Assembly (NCBI GenBank): GCA_014523665.1
Contig: JAATVR010000159.1
Span: 1 to 10,479 of the forward strand
Origin: Nitrososphaerales archaeon TH526
Lineage (GTDB): Archaea > Thermoproteota > Nitrososphaeria > Nitrososphaerales > Nitrososphaeraceae
Direction of reading: 5' to 3'
Length of the DNA: 10,479 nt
Shown here: positions 1 to 6,110 of the stretch, piece after piece
Layout: every line of letters starts with the position of its first letter
Numbering within the stretch: position 1 is the first letter of the stretch
Position numbers and translations under genes: made by a program
Notes under the pieces: generated by a model
Database searches by the model: none
What the model was told of the DNA's origin: nothing
What the model saw: the letters and a program-made list of their open reading frames with translations, nothing else

Positions 1-19
1 TCGACTATCCCTAGGTCCC

Positions 20-2002
20 TTAAGTTACAGGTTCTCCTAAGGCTTTTTTTAATTTGTATAATTTGCTTCTCAATTCGATTGCACGTTCAAAATTGAGATC
101 ATCTGCATTCTTTATCATTTGAGCTTCCGTATTGAGCGCAAGTTTAGCAAGATCCGACCTACTCATTGATTTAATATTCACGTCTATAGAATCATTCTCA
201 GCCCGTGTTATGGGTTTCACAATGGACTTGGGTATAATGTTATTTCTCATGTTATATTCAACCTGCTTTTCACGCCGCCGATCACTCTCACCAATTGCCT
301 GTTTCATAGAATCAGTAACCTTGTCAGCGTAAAGGATAACCCTTCCATCTATATTTCTGGCGGCTCTTCCAAAAGTCTGCACGAGACTCGTAGAATTTCT
401 AAGAAAGCCTTCCTTATCCGCGTCCAAAATTGCAACTAATGACACTTCAGGTAGATCGAGACCTTCCCTTAGTAGATTTACGCCTACTAATACGTCAAAT
501 TCTCCGATTCTCAATTGACGCAGAAGCTCAGTTCTATCCAAACCTTTTATTTCCGAATGAATATACCTTACTCCAACGTTCTTTTTGGTTAAGAAATCGG
601 CAAGATCTTCTGACATCCTCTTTGTCAAAGTTGTGACAAGAGTTCTCTGTTTCCGCTTTATTTGCCTCCGAATCTCTTGGATTAAGTCTTGCATTTGATT
701 TCGGGCTTCTCGCACCTCAACTACAGGATCGACTAGACCAGTTGGCCTTACCAATTGCTCGACAACCTGCCAGCTCCGTTTCAATTCATAGCCGGCTGGG
801 GTAGCTGAAATGAAAATTACGTTTTTCATATACTCTTCAAATTCTTTGAATTTCAATGGTCGATTATCTGCTGCACTTGGGAGTCGAAATCCATAATCGA
901 TAAGTGTTTTCTTTCTTCCAAAATCACCATTAAACATAGCATGTAACTGAGGAATGGTAACATGAGACTCATCTATGACAAGAATAAAATCTTCACCAAA
1001 GAAATCCAGAAGGCAATACGGAGGATCGCCGGGATTTCTTCCATCAAAGTGTCTGGAGTAATTTTCTATTCCTTGACAATACCCTAGCTCTTGTATCATT
1101 TCTGTATCATAATTAGTTCTGGAAGTGAGCCTCTGCCTTTCAAGTTCAGAAGGAAGATTAGGTAACCATTCTTCAAGTTCTTGACGTATAGCTGTGATAG
1201 CTGATTGCCTTCTGTCGTCACCGATGACATAATGCTTGGCTGGAAATATCTTCACTTTCTGTAACTCCCTTTTCTTATCCATGGTCATAGGATCGTGCAG
1301 AGAAATCATCTCAATTTTTTGCCCAAAAAGTTCTATCCTCAAGAGATCCTCCGAGTAGGCAGGTATAATGTCAATGGTATCCCCCCGAACTCTAAATCCT
1401 CCAGCCTTTAACGAAAGATCGTTTCTTTCGTAACGGGCATCTATGAGCCTACTAATAATCCACTTTCGGTCGATCGTAGAATGTTTGTCAAGTAGAATTG
1501 AACTCTGGTCCCATTCAACCGGAGATCCTAAAGAGTATATACATGAAACGGTTGCAACTATGATGGTGGGCTCTCCTGACATTAACATTGCTGTCGCCTC
1601 TAATCTCATCTTTTCTATTCTTTCGTTTATTTCAGTGTCCTTTTCAATATATGTGTCCGTCTGAGGGAGGTAGCTCTCCGGTTGATAGTAATCGTAAAAG
1701 CTCACAAAATAACCTACATTATTTTGAGGGAAAAATCCCTTCAATTCGGTATAAAGCTGAGCTGCTAGCGTCTTATTGTGTGATATTATGAGAGTGTTCT
1801 TGTTAACAGCTGCTATCACATTTGCGATTGTAAACGTTTTCCCACTACCAGTAACCCCAAGTAGAGTCTGGCAACCACTATTCTCTAAGGCTCCATAAGA
1901 TAGTTTAGATATTGCAATTGGCTGATCCCCACTAGGAGGAAAACTATTCGGAGATAACATGAACTTGCCAGACATAGCTTTACTCTGAGACAATTCATCC
2001 AT
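20..2002 (-). CDS. uvrB: UvrABC excinuclease subunit B (UvrB)
   Basis: UvrB is the DNA-damage verifying helicase-like subunit of nucleotide excision repair. UvrA loads it onto lesions and it then recruits the UvrC nuclease. The 660-residue product is full length for the family. Walker A (GVTGSGKT) is at 49-56. The damage-probing beta-hairpin is at about 101-116 (YDYYQPESYLPQ) and is followed by the conserved EKD and INERIEKMR segments. The DESH Walker B box is at 344-347, helicase motif VI (QTFGRAAR) at 542-549, and a C-terminal UVR domain at about 616-655 that would bind UvrC. A TATA-like TTATAT (minus strand, 2021-2026) lies only about 21 bases before this ATG. By the spacing seen at other genes here, translation might instead begin at the TTG at 1993 or the ATG at 1975; all are upstream of the conserved core. 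No Shine-Dalgarno sequence is seen. Archaeal UvrB is regarded as acquired from bacteria. uvrA and uvrC are not in the window. Confidence 0.97.
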   Translation of the reverse strand: MDELSQSKAMSGKFMLSPNSFPPSGDQPIAISKLSYGALENSGCQTLLGVTGSGKTFTIANVIAAVNKNTLIISHNKTLAAQLYTELKGFFPQNNVGYFVSFYDYYQPESYLPQTDTYIEKDTEINERIEKMRLEATAMLMSGEPTIIVATVSCIYSLGSPVEWDQSSILLDKHSTIDRKWIISRLIDARYERNDLSLKAGGFRVRGDTIDIIPAYSEDLLRIELFGQKIEMISLHDPMTMDKKRELQKVKIFPAKHYVIGDDRRQSAITAIRQELEEWLPNLPSELERQRLTSRTNYDTEMIQELGYCQGIENYSRHFDGRNPGDPPYCLLDFFGEDFILVIDESHVTIPQLHAMFNGDFGRKKTLIDYGFRLPSAADNRPLKFKEFEEYMKNVIFISATPAGYELKRSWQVVEQLVRPTGLVDPVVEVREARNQMQDLIQEIRRQIKRKQRTLVTTLTKRMSEDLADFLTKKNVGVRYIHSEIKGLDRTELLRQLRIGEFDVLVGVNLLREGLDLPEVSLVAILDADKEGFLRNSTSLVQTFGRAARNIDGRVILYADKVTDSMKQAIGESDRRREKQVEYNMRNNIIPKSIVKPITRAENDSIDVNIKSMSRSDLAKLALNTEAQMIKNADDLNFERAIELRSKLYKLKKALGEPVT

Positions 2003-2020
2003 ACGAAGATCATTACGCGA

Positions 2021-2026
2021 ATATAA
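2021..2026 (-). promoter_or_regulatory. Possible TATA box for uvrB
   Basis: On the minus strand this reads TTATAT inside AGTATTATATTC, the only good TATA-like element close to uvrB. Its centre is about 21 bases before the ATG at 2002. That is shorter than the 28-31 seen at other genes of the window, so either the mRNA is initiated inside the annotated start region or the box is fortuitous. Confidence 0.35.
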
Positions 2027-2421
2027 TACTATTTACCAAATTATTATTAGAGCATCGAAAATATCTATCCACACATGTATCCGTATACGCCTAAAGTTGG
2101 AAAAAGGAATTCGGCTATCGGTATTCATATTTCACAACACGGCTAAGTGATGATTCTTCTTTAGTCGAGTTTTTCAGAGAAATAAATAATTGGGCTCCTA
2201 TAAAACAGTTATTATTAGTATCAAGATGATGAGATTTTATTTGTTAGACTTGGATTGTTTTATTTAAGTCCAAATGTTTTTGCATTAGTATGCGTAAAGT
2301 GCAATTGAAATGAAAATAATAATATATTGTGCACTACGGGGAGCATTTTTTATCTCGGAAATTCATTTGGATTATGCATAAGATAGCGGTAATCAACTAA
2401 ATAAGGGACTTTCTTCTTTCA

Positions 2422-2499
2422 AGGTCTAAAAGCAGTCAATTTGGCTCATGCCAATAGCAAGAGTTAGCTCGGAATAAGTATTGGACCAATAGGAGACCT
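2422..2499. repeat. Nested inverted repeats, possible structured RNA
   Basis: AGGTCT at 2422-2427 can pair with AGACCT at 2494-2499. It encloses two further inverted repeats: TTGGC-TCAT-GCCAA at 2441-2454 and the odd palindrome TATTGGACCAATA at 2479-2491. Together these could fold as a small three-way junction. No promoter or terminator is clearly placed around it, and the strand cannot be decided from the symmetry. The pairing is seen directly; an RNA function is only inferred. Confidence 0.3.
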
Positions 2500-2551
2500 C
2501 TAACCCGTCCTCTACAGATCTCTAGTTTAATATACCCAATTGCTCCTACAC

Positions 2552-2594
2552 CTGGGTATCCCAGCTGTTAAGCATTTTTAGCTTATGATTAAGC
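2552..2594. repeat. Hairpin followed by a triple TAAGC/GCTTA/TAAGC repeat
   Basis: CTGGG-TAT-CCCAG (2552-2564) is a short hairpin. It is followed by TAAGC at 2569-2573, GCTTA at 2581-2585 and TAAGC at 2590-2594. The middle copy can pair with either flank but not both, so the two hairpins are mutually exclusive. Stems are only 5 bp, and such patterns arise by chance in AT-rich DNA. Confidence 0.3.
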
Positions 2595-3008
2595 CCTGAA
2601 TATTCAAATGAGTAATAATACTGCGCTGACAGTTAAAGTCCGAAAATGGTTTATTCATAAGCTAACAGGCTTGGATCCCAACGAACAATATCATTTCATT
2701 TCTGGAACGAGCTAAACTTGCAGTTATCGCAGTTAATCCGATTGTGATTTCAGTTAGTGTAATCGTGATAGATGAACAGTTGTGTTCTAAGTTTATGAAT
2801 AAGCAAGCTCACTTCTATGCGATAATGCTTAACATACCTCAAAAAAATTTCATGATAAGGGATACAAGCTGACCATAATCGGCTTGGAGAGAATGACTAC
2901 ATTATGCGAATAGTCACGCCTAAAATCAGAGTCTTTTTTGTCTCTAAAGGGGATCGAGATTTTTTGGAGGAAGTAAAAACGTATGATTCAAGTTTTAATT
3001 GGTGTTAG
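2593..3008 (+). pseudogene. Possible decayed protein-coding gene, unrecognised
   Basis: Three open segments overlap end to end in successive frames. Frame 1 runs 2593-2715 and contains KLTGLDPNEQYHFISGT. Frame 2 runs 2665-2872 and contains LAVIAVNPIVISVSVIVIDE. Frame 3 runs 2859-3008 and contains MRIVTPKIRVFFVSKGDRDF. Each step is +1, so two small indels would join them into one product of roughly 135 residues. The peptides look protein-like, with hydrophobic beta-strand patterning and charged helices, but I recognise no family. The last segment alone (ATG at 2904, 34 codons) could also be a small gene. Chance open stretches in AT-rich DNA are a serious alternative. Confidence 0.2.
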
Positions 3009-3121
3009 ATTAATGAACTAATAGGGCTCGTCAAGCATGAAAGAATCTTGGATTGAGCATATCTTCATTAGATCAAAAATTGTCGAGCAAACCTTTTCTT
3101 TAACTTCGCTTATATTATGAT

Positions 3122-3850
3122 ATGGAATTGTCTATCGAATCGCTTAGCAAGGAATCTTTTCTTTCCTTTTTGGAAAATGATGCAAACGTCAGAGTAGATG
3201 GTTTCCTTGAGAGCGCGATGGCTGTTGCTGAAGAAGTTCACCAAGGTGTAAAAAGAGAAGATGGTATTTCTTCATTCTTAGACACACATATTTGGCCAGT
3301 GGCAAAGAACATGACAATTCATTACAGGCAGAATAATAAACCCATTACAACTGTAGAAATTGCAAGCGCGGTTCTACATGACGTCCTAGAGGATAACGAT
3401 CGAATCCTCAATCTATATGAAACTAGATCTTATGGATTTGACGCGTATCTGCGATATCAGTTCGGAAGTCGCGTGCTTAATGTGCTTCACACTCTGAGAA
3501 CTCCAGCACTGGATTCGTACGGAAGTAAGACTTCCAAGAAAGACATTGAACAAGAAAGATTCCAGGATTACTGTGCTCAGTTAGCCAACGCAGATTACGA
3601 CCTAAAGTGCATAAAGCTTTTCGATAGAGTAAACAATATGAAATTCATAGGGTATACTGCTTCAACGAATAAGAAACCAGTAGTCTATATGAAGATAAAA
3701 AGATATCTTTTGGAGGCCGAGGACTTTTATCTAGCCTACACAATGCTAGAGCCAAGAATGCCCGAGGTATACAAGGAATTGAGAGGCTTATATGAGCAAT
3801 TACGTTCATATTATCTTGAGCAAACTTTAAGTTTACCTCAAGCTCAGTAG
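3122..3850 (+). CDS. RelA/SpoT-like HD-domain phosphohydrolase without synthetase domain
   Basis: The 242-residue product matches the metal-dependent HD hydrolase half of RelA/SpoT proteins, as in the small alarmone hydrolases and Mesh1. The family removes the 3'-pyrophosphate of (p)ppGpp; Mesh1 also dephosphorylates NADPH. By eye, all key residues are present: the AEEVHQGVKRE entry helix (31-46, H40), the first metal histidine H56 in THIWPVA, HDVLED at 86-91 (metal ligands H86 and D87, catalytic E90 and D91), and KLFDRVNNMK at 165-174 (metal D168, base-contacting N172). Residues after about 190 form a helical tail. There is no synthetase, TGS or ACT domain. ATG 3122 is the first in-frame start after a stop at 3101. 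It has no Shine-Dalgarno sequence, and a TATATT-like box at about 3110-3116 is too close to serve it, so its promoter is unclear. The true substrate in an archaeon is unknown; it may be a different nucleotide. Confidence 0.85.
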   Translation: MELSIESLSKESFLSFLENDANVRVDGFLESAMAVAEEVHQGVKREDGISSFLDTHIWPVAKNMTIHYRQNNKPITTVEIASAVLHDVLEDNDRILNLYETRSYGFDAYLRYQFGSRVLNVLHTLRTPALDSYGSKTSKKDIEQERFQDYCAQLANADYDLKCIKLFDRVNNMKFIGYTASTNKKPVVYMKIKRYLLEAEDFYLAYTMLEPRMPEVYKELRGLYEQLRSYYLEQTLSLPQAQ

Positions 3851-3862
3851 TAATGAACGTAA

Positions 3863-3877
3863 ATTCGTGAGATTCGT
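3863..3877. repeat. Short tandem repeat ATTCGT
   Basis: ATTCGTGAG is followed directly by ATTCGTAAT, giving two copies of ATTCGT 9 bases apart, between the HD gene and the ETF operon. Near-helical spacing could suit a regulator binding two half-sites, but the copies are short and may be chance. Confidence 0.2.
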
Positions 3878-3878
3878 A

Positions 3879-3895
3879 ATATCTTTTTAAGATAT
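3879..3895 (+). terminator. Hairpin with T-run after the HD-domain gene
   Basis: ATATCTT-TTT-AAGATAT forms a perfect 7-bp stem with a 3-base loop, 29 bases after the HD gene stop, and includes a run of five T. Archaeal termination depends mainly on T-rich tracts, so this could end the HD transcript. It is about 70 bases upstream of the ETF promoter and could instead be an operator. Confidence 0.3.
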
Positions 3896-3952
3896 AGTAT
3901 CAAATCTAGTGTTTCTGCTATTAGAATACCTGTTAACCCTGTCCAAAAGCCA

Positions 3953-3958
3953 TTTAAA
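3953..3958 (+). promoter_or_regulatory. TATA box of the ETF operon
   Basis: TTTAAA within CCATTTAAAGG is centred about 29-30 bases before the ATG at 3985. This matches the TATA-to-ATG distance at the redoxin and amt genes in this window. Initiation 26-30 bases downstream would fall at or within a few bases of that ATG, giving a leaderless mRNA. It also implies that the upstream in-frame ATG at 3967 would not be transcribed. Confidence 0.5.
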
Positions 3959-3984
3959 GGGTATCTATGGGTAGGTATGTCTGC

Positions 3985-4875
3985 ATGCCAGTACGACCAT
4001 TAAATGTGGGAGTAATAGTCAAATTAGAGCCGGACTTTAGCGAAGGAAATGTAAGCTACAACCCAGATGGCACTCTTAACAGAGCAGAAACCAAAAATAT
4101 ACTCGGCCCTCATAGCGCAGCGGCCACACTGGCCGCCTTCTATTGCAAGGTGAAGTATAACGCTAGCGTGGCAATTGGTACGATGGGACCACCCATCGCC
4201 AATCAAGCTTTGAGACAAGCTCAAATCATTTCCAATGCAGACGAATTGCATTTATACAGTGATAGGATATTTGCTGGTGCGGATACCTTGGCGACTGCAG
4301 AGGTGCTTAGACTGGGCGTATCGCGTATGAACCATGGTTTGGGCGCCGATATCGTCATTTCTGGTCATAGAGCATCAGACGGCGAAACTGGCCAAACCGG
4401 GCCACAGACTGCGTGGAAACTTGGTTATCCTTTCATAGGAAATGTTATCGACTTTCATATCGACCAAGAGAATAGAAGTATATACGCTAAAAGATTTATC
4501 TCTTTGTACGGCTTCTATGATGTGATAGAAGAGATTCAAGCTCCTCTACCCGTTTTCATATCAGCCGATCCTTCCTACAAGCCATTATTTAACACGGTGT
4601 CGGAAAGGCTCTCTTTGGCCAGGAATCTCAACGAGGCAAGAAGCAAGGCCGACAACTTCGAAAAATACCTTCAAGTATATAATTCGGAAGGTCTCGGCGC
4701 AGATCCTAGATTTGTAGGTCTTCCCGGTTCGCCAACGATCGTGTACAAGGTGGAAAAGATTCCAAAAGCAAAGGCCAAGAGGCGTGTTGAATTTATTGAT
4801 GGAAATGATACAGATCAGCTCGAGATGGTTGCAAAAAAACTTCTTCAACTTATGATGGAGGCTCCAATTAAATGA
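3985..4875 (+). CDS. etfB: Electron transfer flavoprotein, beta subunit (EtfB/FixA)
   Basis: EtfB pairs with EtfA to form the soluble heterodimer that takes electrons from dehydrogenases and holds the adenine nucleotide (AMP, or a second FAD in bifurcating forms). Counting from this ATG, the hallmarks are the N-terminal strand VGVIVKLEPD (about 8-17), NPDGTLNRAETKNI (about 26-39), the VAIGTMGPPIANQALRQA segment (about 62-79), the EtfB signature SDRIFAGADTLAT (about 92-104), the nucleotide-binding loop ASDGETGQTGP (about 130-140), and the C-terminal GLPGSPTIVYKVEKIP. Length (296) is slightly above the usual 250-265 because of a longer tail. An in-frame ATG at 3967 would add six residues, but the TATA box at 3953-3958 fits the start used here. 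It is the first gene of the operon and its stop overlaps the etfA start (ATGA). Whether it is a bifurcating type cannot be settled by eye. Confidence 0.92.
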   Translation: MPVRPLNVGVIVKLEPDFSEGNVSYNPDGTLNRAETKNILGPHSAAATLAAFYCKVKYNASVAIGTMGPPIANQALRQAQIISNADELHLYSDRIFAGADTLATAEVLRLGVSRMNHGLGADIVISGHRASDGETGQTGPQTAWKLGYPFIGNVIDFHIDQENRSIYAKRFISLYGFYDVIEEIQAPLPVFISADPSYKPLFNTVSERLSLARNLNEARSKADNFEKYLQVYNSEGLGADPRFVGLPGSPTIVYKVEKIPKAKAKRRVEFIDGNDTDQLEMVAKKLLQLMMEAPIK

Positions 4876-6107
4876 TCGAATCGACACAGAATTTAGAAAC
4901 GAGCTCAGAAAAATTAATTAGGATTGAACCTTACCGACATCTCTATGTTGTGATAGAGCATGAAGAAGGCGTTCCAGTGCCGGTTAGCTTGGAAATGCTT
5001 GGCGAAGCAAGAAGACTAATGGATTATTTCAACAAAAAGTACTCAAGTCATGAAAAAGTGGTTGCTGTAGTACTAGGCGATAATGTTAGACAACTGTGTG
5101 AGGATCTAATCAGGTATGGTGCAGACGTCGTGGTGTACGCGAATAATCCTTCGTTAAAGCATTATACTAATCTTTTGTACACCAAGATAATCTGTCAACT
5201 TGTTGAAGACAAGAATGTTGCAAGATCGATATCTCCAATTCGTTCTGAAGATTACAAAAAACCCAGATACATGTTCTTTTCGGCGGATAACACCGGACGG
5301 CATTTGTCTTCAACTGTGATGGCACAACTGGAATCCGGACTGGCATCTGATATCAATAAGTTGGTGATTTCAGACCTTGAAATTAGGCACGAACACAAAA
5401 CTAAAGGTCAACTCGCAAAGTACGAGAAAACGCTAGAAATGTATAGGCCAGACTTCTCCGGATTTCTATGGACTACTATCCTATGTCTTGACAATAGGAA
5501 TCCCGCTATTGCTAGAGAATATCATCCTCAGTCATGCAGTATTATTCCGGGGGTTTTCGAGCCGATAACTAAGGAAGATCAGCGGACAGGAACGATTATA
5601 GATTTTGAACCACGAATCTCCGACGAAGATTTAAGAGTAAAGGTTCTAAGTAGAAACATTGTAAAGTCCACGATAGATTTTGACAGTTGCAAAATCATAG
5701 TTAGCTACGGTCGAGGGATAAGAGATTCTCCCGCGGAGAATTTCAGATTGGTTGAACAATTCGCTAAATCACTTAATGCAGAGATAGGCATATCTCTTCC
5801 AATCTCAAAGAGACCTTATCAAACCAAGGATCAACGTCTACTTTCCTATATGATACCAGAACGGGTGATTGGCACTAGTGGTAGAAAAGTTTCCCCTGTA
5901 GTATATATTGCCATAGGCATCAGCGGAGCGGTTCAACATCTTGCGGGCATGAAAGAATCAGGATTTGTAGTTGTAATAAATCCTGACGCCGATGCACCTT
6001 TTAGAGATGAATGTGATATCTTTATTAAAGGACGAATGGAGCAAGTTTTACCCCATCTCACCGAACTCATAAAAAAGCATATGTTAATGATAGAAAAGAG
6101 GACCTAA
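4872..6107 (+). CDS. etfA: Electron transfer flavoprotein, alpha subunit (EtfA/FixB)
   Basis: EtfA carries the redox-active FAD of the ETF dimer. The 411-residue protein has the N-terminal domain ending in TGRHLSSTVMAQLESGLASD (141-160), the RPDFSGFLWTT stretch (192-202) equivalent to the usual RP-GG-TI segment, and the C-terminal FAD domain: VSYGRGIRDSPAENFRLVEQ (277-296), VIGTSGRKVSP (332-342), AIGISGAVQHLAGM (347-360) and VVINPDADAPFRDECD (367-382). It is about 80-90 residues longer than many EtfA proteins because of an N-terminal extension and extra residues in the 310-332 loop. Two usual flavin contacts differ: the Arg of the G-x-S-R motif is Leu309 (GISLP), and GQTG reads GTSG (333-336... 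Thr335/Ser336). The flavin-loop His356 is kept. The start overlaps the etfB stop by ATGA, implying translational coupling; fixCX follows after 3 bases. Confidence 0.93.
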   Translation: MIESTQNLETSSEKLIRIEPYRHLYVVIEHEEGVPVPVSLEMLGEARRLMDYFNKKYSSHEKVVAVVLGDNVRQLCEDLIRYGADVVVYANNPSLKHYTNLLYTKIICQLVEDKNVARSISPIRSEDYKKPRYMFFSADNTGRHLSSTVMAQLESGLASDINKLVISDLEIRHEHKTKGQLAKYEKTLEMYRPDFSGFLWTTILCLDNRNPAIAREYHPQSCSIIPGVFEPITKEDQRTGTIIDFEPRISDEDLRVKVLSRNIVKSTIDFDSCKIIVSYGRGIRDSPAENFRLVEQFAKSLNAEIGISLPISKRPYQTKDQRLLSYMIPERVIGTSGRKVSPVVYIAIGISGAVQHLAGMKESGFVVVINPDADAPFRDECDIFIKGRMEQVLPHLTELIKKHMLMIEKRT

Positions 6108-6110
6108 GAC

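Larger units (their letters stand above)
2003..3121. other. Gene-poor spacer between uvrB and the HD-domain gene
   Basis: No complete gene can be supported in this 1.1 kb AT-rich stretch. On the plus strand it holds a run of short open segments that change frame: about 2095-2223, 2219-2306, 2310-2381 (ATG, 23 codons), 2458-2568, 2608-2715 (ATG, 35 codons), 2665-2872, 2904-3008 (ATG, 34 codons) and 3037-3120 (ATG, 27 codons, ending just before the HD gene). None has a recognisable motif. The minus strand has an open stretch without ATG at about 2450-2565. The middle part also holds several inverted repeats, listed separately. No tRNA TPsiC or anticodon-arm signature was found. It may be a decayed gene, a noncoding RNA locus, or simply spacer. 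Confidence 0.6.

Noticed and set aside
132..1791. Plus-strand open frames opposite uvrB
   Set aside because: They are shadows of conserved UvrB coding sequence, with no motifs or promoters of their own.
2450..2565. Minus-strand open stretch (contains GYPGVGAIGYIKLEI)
   Set aside because: It has no ATG, is bounded by stops after about 43 codons, overlaps a plus-strand open stretch of similar length, and matches no family I know.
2904..3008. Stand-alone 34-residue small protein
   Set aside because: No promoter or ribosome binding site at the right distance and no recognisable fold; it is kept only as part of the possible decayed gene.
2003..3121. tRNA or other standard RNA gene in the long spacer
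   Set aside because: No acceptor/TPsiC consensus (GGTTCRAATCC-like) and no set of four arms could be assembled on either strand.
4024..4887. Minus-strand open frames inside etfB
   Set aside because: The plus strand has a full EtfB with diagnostic motifs; the reverse frames show none.
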